The translations under genes and the position numbers were made by a program. Under the pieces are notes generated by a model. The model ran no database searches. It saw only the letters and a list, made by a program, of their open reading frames with translations, and was not told the DNA's origin. Positions 45,891-54,224 of a stretch of DNA of 64,000 nucleotides are shown here, one piece after another. This DNA comes from Ruegeria profundi (GTDB lineage Bacteria > Pseudomonadota > Alphaproteobacteria > Rhodobacterales > Rhodobacteraceae), in the NCBI RefSeq assembly GCF_001507545.1, contig NZ_LQBP01000001.1, positions 496,001 through 560,000 of the forward strand, given 5' to 3'. Numbering within the stretch: position 1 is the first letter of the stretch; each line of letters starts with the position of its first letter.

Positions 45891-45921
45891 TATTGCGACA
45901 TGGTGCCCATTATTGCGCAAT
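45891..45921. promoter_or_regulatory. Candidate operator repeats upstream of soxB
   Basis: TATTGCG occurs at 45891 and again at 45911, a 20-bp (two-turn) period, and the second copy is part of a 10-bp palindrome ATTGCGCAAT (45912-45921). It lies about 90 bp upstream of the soxB ATG and of ccmI. Such spacing is common for AraC-type binding sites; no regulator gene is adjacent. Confidence 0.35.
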
Positions 45922-45999
45922 CTGAACGGCTCGCGGCCATTTGTCCCTTTTTTCGGAGGGCCTAGAGGTCTAAGTCAGAGCAGCCATATCGGAGAAGCC

Positions 46000-47220
46000 A
46001 TGTCGTTCCTGATCGTAACAATTTCAAGCGCCGTGCTGATAGCGGCGGTATTGGGCTTTTCTTTGCTGCGCGCCCGAAAATCGCGCGAGCCTGCTGCGGC
46101 CTACGACATGCGCGTCTACCGTGAACAGTTGGCAAGCGTGGACAAAGATTTGGCCAGAGGCGTCATCAGTGAGGCCGACGCTGACCGGGTACGCACAGAA
46201 ATCTCTCGTCGCATTCTGGCCGCTGATGCGCAGATGCAGACTGCCAGTCAGGAAACGGGGCCGCCACGCTGGGCGAGCCTGGCTGCGTTTTCCACAGTTG
46301 CGCTTGTCGTGGTGGGCGGGGCCATCGTGATGTATCAGCAGATTGGCGCCGCCGGACGGCCGGACATGCCCCTGACCCTGCGCGTTGAACGGGCTGAAAC
46401 CCTCCGGGCTGAGCGCCCCAGCCAGGCCGAAGCCGAGGCTGCAACCCCGCCCGCGCAACTGCCGCAGTTGGATGAGAATTATGCAAACCTTCTTAACCAG
46501 TTGCGCGAAACCGTTGCTGCACGCCCTGATGATTTGCAGGGCCATATCCTTCTGGCCCAACATGAGGCGAACGCAGGAAACTTCCCTGCGGCCTACAAAG
46601 CCCAGCAACGCGTGATCGAACTGTCGGGCGAAGCGGCACCTGCAGATGCCTATTCGTATATGGCAGAAATGATGATCCTATCCGCTGGCGGCTATGTCTC
46701 GCCCGAGGCGGAGGAGGCGCTGAGACAGACACTCAGCCGCGATCCTCGCAATGGCCCGGCACAGTATTACCTCGGGCAAATGATGGTCCAGGTGGGCCGC
46801 CCGGACATCGGCTATCGGATCTGGGTTGACGCGCTGCGCAACGCGCCCGCCAGTGCCCCCTGGGCTGACGCGATCCGCGAGCAGCTTGACGAACTGGCCT
46901 TTCGTGCGGGCGTCTTCAACGCACCGGATATTCCTGTCGCATCCGGCCCCAGTCAGGATGACATCGACGCCGCCGCCGAACTCAGCTCCGAGGAGCGGCA
47001 AGAAATGATCCTCGGCATGGTCAACCAGCTTTCGGATCGCCTCGCCACCGAAGGTGGACCGCCCCAGGATTGGGCACGGCTGATCGCAGCCTTGGGTGTT
47101 CTGGGCGAAGGGCAGCGCGCCATCGAGATCAAAAACGAAGCCATGGACGTTTTTGCCGGCGATGCAGACGCGCTCAAAATAATTGACGCCGCCGCATTTC
47201 AGGCCGGAATTGCACAATGA
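46000..47220 (+). CDS. ccmI: Cytochrome c maturation protein CcmI
   Basis: A 406-residue protein that holds apocytochrome c for haem ligation. Two N-terminal helices (about 2-20 and 94-115) flank a cytoplasmic coiled-coil loop (YREQLASVDKDLARGVISEADADRV, abridged), and a periplasmic TPR domain follows from about 165. The CcmH-like partner is not adjacent. GGAG lies five bases before the ATG at 46000. It is separated from ccmABCDG by 30 kb and overlaps ruvX by four bases. Confidence 0.93.
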   Translation: MSFLIVTISSAVLIAAVLGFSLLRARKSREPAAAYDMRVYREQLASVDKDLARGVISEADADRVRTEISRRILAADAQMQTASQETGPPRWASLAAFSTVALVVVGGAIVMYQQIGAAGRPDMPLTLRVERAETLRAERPSQAEAEAATPPAQLPQLDENYANLLNQLRETVAARPDDLQGHILLAQHEANAGNFPAAYKAQQRVIELSGEAAPADAYSYMAEMMILSAGGYVSPEAEEALRQTLSRDPRNGPAQYYLGQMMVQVGRPDIGYRIWVDALRNAPASAPWADAIREQLDELAFRAGVFNAPDIPVASGPSQDDIDAAAELSSEERQEMILGMVNQLSDRLATEGGPPQDWARLIAALGVLGEGQRAIEIKNEAMDVFAGDADALKIIDAAAFQAGIAQ

Positions 47221-47681
47221 TTTACAACGAATTCGAAGAGTTCGCAGCGGCGCTGCCGCCGATGACAGCGTTGATCGGTTTGGACTTGGGCGAAAAGACG
47301 ATTGGCGTTGCCGTCTCGGATCGGATGCGTGGCGTCGCCAGCCCATTGGAAACCGTTAGGCGCAAGAAATTCACCCTCGATTCCGCCCGCCTGCTTGAAA
47401 TCATTGCAGATCGCGAGATCGGCGGTGTCATTCTGGGCCTGCCAAAAAACATGGACGGCACCGAAGGTCCAAGGTGCCAGTCCACCCGTGCCTTTGCCCG
47501 CAACCTGTCGCGCCTGACCGAAGTTTCCATCGGTTTCTGGGACGAACGGCTCAGCACGGTTGCTGCAGAAAAGGCACTGCTTGAGGCGGATACGACACGA
47601 AAACGTCGCGGACAGGTTATCGACCACGTCGCTGCCGGTTATATTCTGCAAGGAGCGCTGGATCGGCTGCGCTTTTTGTAA
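47217..47681 (+). CDS. ruvX: RuvX/YqgF Holliday junction nuclease family
   Basis: A 154-residue RNase H-fold protein, implicated in Holliday junction resolution and in 16S rRNA maturation. Catalytic acids sit in LIGLDLGEKTIGVAVSD, in LGLPKNMDGTEG and in the C-terminal RGQVIDHVAAGYIL. The start overlaps ccmI in an ATGA, suggesting translational coupling. The DUF1289 gene follows 16 bp later. Confidence 0.94.
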   Translation: MIYNEFEEFAAALPPMTALIGLDLGEKTIGVAVSDRMRGVASPLETVRRKKFTLDSARLLEIIADREIGGVILGLPKNMDGTEGPRCQSTRAFARNLSRLTEVSIGFWDERLSTVAAEKALLEADTTRKRRGQVIDHVAAGYILQGALDRLRFL

Positions 47682-47697
47682 TGGGCGGAGTACGTCG

Positions 47698-47931
47698 ATG
47701 ACGAACATGGTTTGGAAACGGAACGAGGTCGAAAGCCCTTGCGTCCAACTGTGCGTCGTACATACGGCCGAGCGGATCTGCACAGGCTGCTACCGCACTT
47801 TGGACGAAATCTCGCGCTGGTCCAAAATGGACAGCGCCGAGCGCGCTGAAATCATGGAAGAGCTGCCATCGCGCAAGCCTCGTCTGGCAAAACGCCGTGG
47901 CGGTCGCGCGGCGCGCCAGAAACAGTCATAG
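47698..47931 (+). CDS. DUF1289 family small Cys protein
   Basis: A 77-residue protein with the DUF1289 pattern ESPCVQLCVVH...CTGCYRTLDEISRW. The four Cys residues could bind Zn or a cluster. The C-terminal end is basic (RKPRLAKRRGGRAARQKQS). GGAG precedes the ATG at 47698. Probably co-transcribed with ruvX; function unknown. Confidence 0.88.
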   Translation: MTNMVWKRNEVESPCVQLCVVHTAERICTGCYRTLDEISRWSKMDSAERAEIMEELPSRKPRLAKRRGGRAARQKQS

Positions 47932-48170
47932 CCAGTATCTCGGATAGCAGGTTGTCCCGACCGGCGCCGCTGTAGGTTTGTCTGAACTTCGAGGGGAAAG
48001 TTCGTAACACTTGTGCTGAGTGAGTGGCAGCCCACAGCGGCGCTTTCGATGTGTATTCCGCCGAAGTGGTAGATCGGAAGAATGCAATTGACGTAGACGT
48101 TTTCGACCCACCGATCAATAATCGGAAAGCTCACCGATCGGTAAACCTTGCGTGAGTGTCATGCGCGCCC
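47932..48170. other. Intergenic region, no supported gene
   Basis: About 240 bp between converging genes. Short open frames here have no ribosome binding site. No clear terminator hairpin with a T run was found. A CACCGATCGGT motif near 48135 and ACCGATCAATAATCGG near 48112 look related but were not resolved further. Confidence 0.4.
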
Positions 48171-48899
48171 TCATCCTGCGGCTAGCCAAGATTTGGCATT
48201 CTCGATGTCTTCGGATGCAAAAAACTGCGTTCGTGCTCCCAGAATGTGGCTGGCTGCCCTTTGTGCCATGCGCTGCCATGCCTTGTCGCCGACAATGGCC
48301 GCGCGATCCAGCAGGCCGACATGCTTTCGGACCAGTTGAAAATGCGATGCAAGCGCTGTCAGCCCATGCCAACCGTCAAACTCGCGCAGGTCGACCAACA
48401 AACGAAACGCAGCTTTGCCCTGCAAGATGTTGTCCATATCCAGCTCGGCCCGTGCGTATTCCTCTGGGTCGAGTTTCCCTAGCAGGCTGACCTGGATACA
48501 AGAGCCGCCCAGACCAATCACATGGATCGCGCCCAGTGACTCGCGCATCCAGCGGCGCGCCGCTTCCAGTTCGGACAGTTCAAAAACCTGAACGGGGCAT
48601 GGCAGGATCGGAGCAGCCAGGCGGACACTTGTCTGCACCCAGCTTTGATCGGCAGCGACCGCGATACGGTCGAACCCACGCCAATGACTGAGACCAAGCT
48701 TCGTATCCGCCCAGGCTGCACCAAAATCATAGCCCTTGAATTCCGGCTGTACCACGGCCAGCAGACGCACCGTGTCATGCTCGGCCAAAGCGGCCTCGAT
48801 TGCGGGCACCAGAACCGTGGTGTAATCGTTGCTGCTGACCTCGCCGGACAGTTCGACTTCGATCAGCGCGCCGTCAGAGCTTGTGTGAACAGTCATCAT
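48171..48899 (-). CDS. Tandem SpoIIAA/STAS-like protein
   Basis: A 242-residue cytoplasmic protein made of two related halves of about 120 residues: first half IEVELSGEVSSNDYTTVL, FKGYDFGAAWADTKL, and RIAVAADQSWVQTSVRL with a PVQVFELSELEAARRWM end; second half VSLLGKLDPEEYARAELD, FRLLVDLREFDGWHGL, RAAIVGDKAWQRMAQR with TQFFASEDIENAKSWL. This is a duplication of the SpoIIAA-like (STAS fold) domain. GGAGG lies eight bases before the ATG pair at 48899. Role unknown. Confidence 0.83.
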   Translation of the reverse strand: MMTVHTSSDGALIEVELSGEVSSNDYTTVLVPAIEAALAEHDTVRLLAVVQPEFKGYDFGAAWADTKLGLSHWRGFDRIAVAADQSWVQTSVRLAAPILPCPVQVFELSELEAARRWMRESLGAIHVIGLGGSCIQVSLLGKLDPEEYARAELDMDNILQGKAAFRLLVDLREFDGWHGLTALASHFQLVRKHVGLLDRAAIVGDKAWQRMAQRAASHILGARTQFFASEDIENAKSWLAAG

Positions 48900-48934
48900 C
48901 GAAAACACCTCCAAACCTTAAAAATGGCAGAAGG

Positions 48935-49717
48935 TTAGGCGGTTTCGATCCATTCGGCCACTCCCCCGGCGCATTCCGGGCGAAAATAGGCGATCATTCG
49001 TCCGTCTGCCCCAGCCGAGGCATTGCTACCCCACGGGGCCACTCCGTGCAGGCAATGGCGGTGCAACACATAGGACTCACCCGGTTTCGCGGGCAGTTCT
49101 ATGCGGGGGCAAGTGTCGAACACCTCACGCCGCGCGGCTTGGTAGATGTCGGTCACATCAACTTCGTGCAAACTGCTCCGCGCGCGTCCGTCCAGCGCGC
49201 GTTGAAAAGCGGCCCGCAGAATTTTATGGCTACCCTCCCACAAAACCATGGGCGCTGCGTCTTTGCTGGCGTCATTCAACGGAATGCCCAGTATCCAGGC
49301 GTGGGGTTCATCAACGCGCCGCCGGCGGTCTGGCCCCATCGGCCTGAGCCCGTCAACATGAGCCGCATCGCGCTTTAACCGATACCGCCCAGCGCTTTCG
49401 CTTTCGCCACGCCGCGGGCGCGGATAGCCCGGATAGATGACCGAGACCTGACCCTTGTGCAATGGAAGGGTGCCATACTGCGCGGTCAAGAACCTCATGG
49501 CCTGCCCGGACAGCGGTGCTGAATGTCCCACCCTGCCCTGCGGGTCGTTGTCAAGCGCGTCAACACCGATGAACCACGTCCCCTCGCAGTCGAGCCATTG
49601 AGCATGTGCCGGGTCAGTGACAGACTTGCGCGCTGCGGGCAAAGCATGCCCGACCCAATCCGCCAGCACAGGATCGTACGGAAACTTGACCCAGCCCTTT
49701 TCGTCAAAATCACTCAT
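48935..49717 (-). CDS. PhyH-type Fe(II)/2-oxoglutarate dioxygenase
   Basis: A 260-residue protein with the pattern of the phytanoyl-CoA dioxygenase superfamily: the HxD pair in DAAHVDGLRPM (about 130-138), the distal His in LHRHCLHGVAPW (about 228), and the Arg for 2-oxoglutarate in GRMIAYFRP. It is probably an oxidative enzyme of small-molecule catabolism; the substrate is unknown. It overlaps the TauE/SafE gene by four bases. Confidence 0.75.
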   Translation of the reverse strand: MSDFDEKGWVKFPYDPVLADWVGHALPAARKSVTDPAHAQWLDCEGTWFIGVDALDNDPQGRVGHSAPLSGQAMRFLTAQYGTLPLHKGQVSVIYPGYPRPRRGESESAGRYRLKRDAAHVDGLRPMGPDRRRRVDEPHAWILGIPLNDASKDAAPMVLWEGSHKILRAAFQRALDGRARSSLHEVDVTDIYQAARREVFDTCPRIELPAKPGESYVLHRHCLHGVAPWGSNASAGADGRMIAYFRPECAGGVAEWIETA

Positions 49718-50538
49718 AGACCCAACGCCTTTCGCAACATGTTCAGTGCGACCAGCGTCAGGAACACAGCAAAAACACGCTTTAGCGGTTTGGGGTCCAT
49801 AGCATGGGCCAGCTTAACCCCCCATGGTGCAGTGATCGTGGTCATGGCCACAACAATCGTAAAGGCGACCAAATTGACCGCACCGATGGTCAGGGGTGGC
49901 CGATGTTCCGGCGCGATTTCCAGAAACAAAAAGCCCAAGACCGAGGGCACCGCGATGATCACGCCAAACCCGGCAGCCGTGGCAACTGCCCGATGAATTG
50001 GCGTATTGAACAGGCTCATGAGCGGCACGCCAAAGCTGCCGCCCCCGATCCCCATCAGCACAGAAAGAAACCCCACAAGCGGCGACAGCACCGCGCGGCG
50101 GATACCCTTGGGCATGGCATCGCCCAGACGCCACTCGGACTTACCCAGCCCCAGATAGGCGCCGATGACCATCCCCAACACACCGAACAAGGCTTGCAAA
50201 GCCTCGGTCCGTAGTGCCGATGCCACCAAAACACCGATGATAGCACCAATCGCGATCCCAAGCCCCCAGTCGCGCAGAATATCCCAATCCACTGCGCCCT
50301 TCTTGTTATGCGCCAAAACCGAGCGGATTGACGTGACAATGATCGTCGCCAACGACGTCGCCAAACACAGTTGCATCAATTGCGGACCACCGTAGCCCAG
50401 CGTTTGGAAGGCATAAAAGAACGCCGGCACCAGCACGATACCTCCGCCGACACCCAGTAATCCGGCCAGCACACCCGCCAGCGCCCCGATTACAAGCAAA
50501 AGGCCCAGCATCTGGGCCAGCAACATCGTCTCGGGCAT
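49714..50538 (-). CDS. TauE/SafE-family transporter (second copy)
   Basis: A 274-residue membrane protein with the GVLAGLLGVGGGIVLVP motif near the N terminus and GFLSVLMGIGGGSFGVP in the second half; about eight helices. Such proteins export sulfite or organic sulfur anions. It is translationally coupled to the PhyH-type dioxygenase. It differs clearly from the TauE/SafE gene at 16.7 kb. GGGGGAA precedes the ATG. Confidence 0.92.
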   Translation of the reverse strand: MPETMLLAQMLGLLLVIGALAGVLAGLLGVGGGIVLVPAFFYAFQTLGYGGPQLMQLCLATSLATIIVTSIRSVLAHNKKGAVDWDILRDWGLGIAIGAIIGVLVASALRTEALQALFGVLGMVIGAYLGLGKSEWRLGDAMPKGIRRAVLSPLVGFLSVLMGIGGGSFGVPLMSLFNTPIHRAVATAAGFGVIIAVPSVLGFLFLEIAPEHRPPLTIGAVNLVAFTIVVAMTTITAPWGVKLAHAMDPKPLKRVFAVFLTLVALNMLRKALGL

Positions 50539-50577
50539 TCTTCCCCCATACCGGCCCTTGGCCGTATCTTAGTTCGT

Positions 50578-51615
50578 TCAAACCTCGGCCAAAGGCGCAA
50601 CGTGCTCTAACGCTTGCATCATCACCTCGGGCCCTGCGCCCTGATGCACGGCACCCTCGGACAAGGCCCGTCGCCACGCCCGCGCTCCGGGACGTCCGGC
50701 GAACAGGCCCAGCATATGACGGGTGATCTGATGCAGACGGCCGCCCGCGGCAAGGTGTGCTTCGACATAGGGCACCATTTTTTGAACAACTTCAATCGGG
50801 TCCGTCGCCTGACCGTCTCCGAAGATCACGGGATCGGCCGCGGCCAGAATATCGGTTGGCTGGTAATACGCGGCGCGACCGATCATGACACCGTCCAGCC
50901 CGGCCTCAAGATGCGTACGCGCCTGTTCCAAGGACGTAATCCCACCGTTGATCGAGATATGCAGATCGGGAAACGCCGCTTTCATCCGATGCACCAAATC
51001 GTAGTCCAAAGGCGGAATGTCCCGGTTCTCTTTCGGGCTGAGACCTTGCAGCCACGCCTTGCGGGCATGAATCGTCACCCGCTCGCAACCTGCATCGCGG
51101 ATCTGTTCCAGAAATGCGGGCAGAACCTCATCCGGGGTCTGTTCGTCCACACCAATGCGACACTTGACGGTCACGTCAACATCCACCGCCTCACGCATGG
51201 CAGCGACACATTCCGCAACTCGGGCAGGATCTTTCATTAACACCGCCCCGAACGTGCCAGATTGCACCCGATCCGAAGGGCAGCCACAGTTCAGGTTGAT
51301 CTCATCATAACCAGCATCGGCCCCAAGCCGAGCCGCTTGCGCCAGTTCCTGAGGGTCCGATCCACCCAACTGCAGCGCGACCGGGTGTTCTTGCGGGCTG
51401 TAGTCCAACAGGTGCATCGCCCCACCGCGAACCAAGGCAGGTGCGGTCACCATTTCGGTGTATAGCAACGTCTGCCGGCTGAGCAGCCGATGCAGATACC
51501 GGCAGTGCCGATCAGTCCAGTCCATCATAGGTGCTACGGATAGGCGCGCAGACTTGAGGACAGTGAGGTTTTCGGTCGAATACCCACGTGGTTCAGTGTC
51601 TGACGGTGTGGGCAT
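50578..51615 (-). CDS. dusA: tRNA-dihydrouridine(20/20a) synthase DusA
   Basis: FMN enzyme of 345 residues that reduces uridine 20/20a of tRNA. SVAPMMDWTDRHCRYLHRL at the N terminus, the catalytic Cys in NLNCGCPSDRVQSGTFGAVLM split over the active site, and IHARKAWLQGLSPKENR are typical of DusA. The protein is intact. The first 20 residues are not conserved in style, so the start may be further in. Confidence 0.95.
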   Translation of the reverse strand: MPTPSDTEPRGYSTENLTVLKSARLSVAPMMDWTDRHCRYLHRLLSRQTLLYTEMVTAPALVRGGAMHLLDYSPQEHPVALQLGGSDPQELAQAARLGADAGYDEINLNCGCPSDRVQSGTFGAVLMKDPARVAECVAAMREAVDVDVTVKCRIGVDEQTPDEVLPAFLEQIRDAGCERVTIHARKAWLQGLSPKENRDIPPLDYDLVHRMKAAFPDLHISINGGITSLEQARTHLEAGLDGVMIGRAAYYQPTDILAAADPVIFGDGQATDPIEVVQKMVPYVEAHLAAGGRLHQITRHMLGLFAGRPGARAWRRALSEGAVHQGAGPEVMMQALEHVAPLAEV

Positions 51616-51772
51616 GGCTGGTTACCGGTATAGGCTCAAAAATGGTTTGAAGGGGCAGCGTCGCGGACGGGATACTGTACTGGGTCAAGTTCCGCAACTC
51701 ACGAACGGGTGCTGTTAGCGTGGAAAATCCGCCTTTAGTCATACGGCGCTCTGCGGTCGGACTGAACCTGTT

Positions 51773-52687
51773 TCATTGGTTTCGTGACTCAGTCCTGAAC
51801 GGCTCGAGGCTGTCGCTGAAATACTCGATGAATTCCAGCGTAACCAGGGACGGCTGCTTTAGCACCGGTCGCACCAATGAAAGAGTATGGGTCAACACCG
51901 GCTTGAACGGTCGATAGCTTAGCCCCCTCCCCTTGTATTGGATGGCGTCCAGTTCGCTCACGATGGAAACGCCAACGCCCTTTATTGCCAGCTCACAGGC
52001 CGCGGTGAACTGCCTGACTTCGATATGAGAGTTCAGAGCGACATTAGCGGCCTGGAACGCCTTTGAAATACGTCCGAAAAAGTCGCTGTCGCGCCGGGTG
52101 TGGATAATGTTCTGATCTGCAAGGTCCGCTGGCGTGACTTCCGACAGGTTTTCCAGCTCATGATGTGACGGAAACACACAGACGGTTCGCACGTCTATAT
52201 CCCTGCTTTCAACGGCTGGATGACCATTGAACCCATCGGTGATTCCGAAGTCATATTGCTCACCAATCATCCATTCCAGAATGCGCTCTGGCCTGTCAGG
52301 TTCAATCGTCATGGTGACGGCGGGCCGGTCTTTCAGAAAACTGGCGACGACCCCCGGCAGGTGGCTGGTGGCAAACCCGGGCAAACAGGCGACACGGATA
52401 TGCCCCGCCTTTCGTTGCGTAATGTCCTGGCTGACATCAGAAATCTGCCCCATCAATTCCAGCACACGTTCGACGCTGGGCTGAAGATACCGTACCTCTT
52501 GGGTTGGCACCAAACGGCCCTCGCGCCGATCAAATAGCTGAAAGCCCAATGATTTTTCGAGGTCTGACAGCAATCGGCTAACCGCGGGTTGACTGACCCC
52601 CAGATCAGCCGCCGCCGCCGTGACCGAGCCATTGGTGGTTACGGCCATCAAAGCCTCTAACTGGCGAATTCTAAGAATTTGACTCAT
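51773..52687 (-). CDS. LysR-family transcriptional regulator (ugp-linked)
   Basis: A 304-residue regulator: winged helix at about 5-60 (RQLEALMAVTTNGSVTAAAADLG, QPAVSRLLSDLEKSLGFQLFDRR) and a substrate-binding domain from about 90. It is divergent from ugpB, so it probably controls that operon. I prefer the ATG at 52687, because the ATG at 52717 falls within the palindromic T-N11-A box and adds residues uncommon in the family. Confidence 0.9.
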   Translation of the reverse strand: MSQILRIRQLEALMAVTTNGSVTAAAADLGVSQPAVSRLLSDLEKSLGFQLFDRREGRLVPTQEVRYLQPSVERVLELMGQISDVSQDITQRKAGHIRVACLPGFATSHLPGVVASFLKDRPAVTMTIEPDRPERILEWMIGEQYDFGITDGFNGHPAVESRDIDVRTVCVFPSHHELENLSEVTPADLADQNIIHTRRDSDFFGRISKAFQAANVALNSHIEVRQFTAACELAIKGVGVSIVSELDAIQYKGRGLSYRPFKPVLTHTLSLVRPVLKQPSLVTLEFIEYFSDSLEPFRTESRNQ

Positions 52688-52715
52688 CCCCAATCCAAAT
52701 CTGCCACTTGACGAC

Positions 52716-52730
52716 ATAACATTATGTTAT
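52716..52730. promoter_or_regulatory. LysR-type operator (T-N11-A palindrome)
   Basis: ATAACATTATGTTAT is a perfect 7+1+7 inverted repeat and contains TAACATTATGTTA, i.e. the T-N11-A core of LysR boxes. It lies between the regulator and ugpB, 130 bp upstream of the ugpB ATG. Confidence 0.65.
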
Positions 52731-52859
52731 TTTTTTATCCAGTAGAATGGGCTTGAATTATATTTCTGTAACGTTAACGTCGTGAAATCGTCATGTGTGC
52801 CGTTTACCCGTTGCGGTCGGTATTCAACGAAGCATCACACCCGATGCATGGGAGGAATC

Positions 52860-54167
52860 ATGAAAAAGAATCTGCTTGGCGCTCTTGCCGTAACAACTGC
52901 CTTGTCCCCAGTGGCGGCAATGGCGCAAACCGAAGTTCAGTTCTGGCATGCCTTCACCGGCCGCCTGGGTGAACTTGTGAAAGCTCAGGTTGAAGAATTC
53001 AACGCCAGCCAGGATGAGTTCGTCGTGGTCGAAAGCCACAAGGGCAATTACTCGGAAACACTGAATGCAGGCATTGCCGCGTTCCGCGCGGGTGAGCAGC
53101 CGCACATCCTGATGGTTTTTGAGGTTGGCACCGCAACGATGATGTCAGCCGAAGGCGCGATCAAGCCGGTTTATGAAGTGATGGCTGAAAGCGGCGCGTC
53201 GTTTGACCCCGACGCCTATATTGGCGCTGTCAAAGGCTATTACACGACGACCGAAGGCGACATGCTGTCCCTGCCCTTCAACTCTTCGACCCCGGTGCTT
53301 TGGGTCAACCGCGACGCGATGGAGGCTGCGGGCGTCGATCCTGATACCGATCTTTCCACCTGGGAAAAAGTCGGCGAGGTTCTTGATCAGCTCAAGGCCG
53401 GAGGCGAGGAATGCCCGCTGGTCACTGCATGGCAAAGCTGGATCCATCTTGAGAACCTGTCAGCATACCACGATGTTCCCTTTGCATCGCAGGACAACGG
53501 ATTTGCTGGTCTGGATACCGAGTTGATGCTCAACGGTCCGGTTCAGGTCGCGCATCTGACGGCGATGGGCGATTGGGCCAAGGATGGGAAGTTCATCTAC
53601 ACCGGTCGCAGAAATGAAGGTGGTGCAAACTTCCGGGCCGGGGAATGCGCGCTGTTCACCGAAAGCTCGGCCGGGTATGCCGGCATCAGTTCGGAGGCTG
53701 AGTTCGCGTTTGACGTGCGTCCATTGCCATACTGGGAAGCAGTCGTGAGTGAGCCGCAAAACACCATTATCGGTGGTGCCTCACTATGGGTGATGGAAGG
53801 CCACAAAGCTGACGAGTACAAGGGCGTTGGTGAATTCCTCAGCTTCCTGTCATCATCGGATGTTCAGGCGGCATGGCACCAGAACACCGGTTACCTTCCG
53901 ATTACAGCCGAAGCTGGTGAAGCCACGCGAGCCGCAGGTTTTTATGACGAAAACCCCGGCACCGATATCGCCGTGATCCAGATGACCGCGAAAGAGCCGA
54001 CGGCAAATTCGAAAGGTCTGCGTCTGGGGTCGTTCGACCAGATCCGCGGCATCATCGACGAAGAGCTTGAGGCAGTATGGTCCGGTGAAAAGACCGCTCA
54101 GGAAGCAATGGACAGCGCAAAAGAACGCGGTGACGCGCTGCTGCGCCGGTTCGAATCCGCCAATTAA
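52860..54167 (+). CDS. ugpB: Glycerol-3-phosphate-binding protein UgpB
   Basis: A 435-residue periplasmic solute-binding protein: signal peptide (MKKNLLGALAVTTALSPVAA), then QFWHAFTGRLGELVKAQVEEFN, and conserved LPFNSSTPVLWVNRDAM and AAWHQNTGYLPIT blocks as in UgpB. It delivers glycerol-3-phosphate or glycerophosphodiesters to UgpAE. GGAGG lies four bases before the ATG at 52860. A hairpin follows the stop codon. Confidence 0.92.
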   Translation: MKKNLLGALAVTTALSPVAAMAQTEVQFWHAFTGRLGELVKAQVEEFNASQDEFVVVESHKGNYSETLNAGIAAFRAGEQPHILMVFEVGTATMMSAEGAIKPVYEVMAESGASFDPDAYIGAVKGYYTTTEGDMLSLPFNSSTPVLWVNRDAMEAAGVDPDTDLSTWEKVGEVLDQLKAGGEECPLVTAWQSWIHLENLSAYHDVPFASQDNGFAGLDTELMLNGPVQVAHLTAMGDWAKDGKFIYTGRRNEGGANFRAGECALFTESSAGYAGISSEAEFAFDVRPLPYWEAVVSEPQNTIIGGASLWVMEGHKADEYKGVGEFLSFLSSSDVQAAWHQNTGYLPITAEAGEATRAAGFYDENPGTDIAVIQMTAKEPTANSKGLRLGSFDQIRGIIDEELEAVWSGEKTAQEAMDSAKERGDALLRRFESAN

Positions 54168-54182
54168 CACAACGCAATCCGG

Positions 54183-54207
54183 TGCGGGCTCTGCGGAGCC
54201 CGCATTT
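54183..54207 (+). terminator. Hairpin between ugpB and ugpA
   Basis: A perfect 9-bp stem TGCGGGCTC / GAGCCCGCA (54183-54204) with a TGCG loop is followed only by TTTCTT. More likely a processing or attenuating hairpin that lets ugpB be made in excess over the membrane subunits than a full stop. Confidence 0.7.
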
Positions 54208-54224
54208 CTTAGTGGGACATCAGG

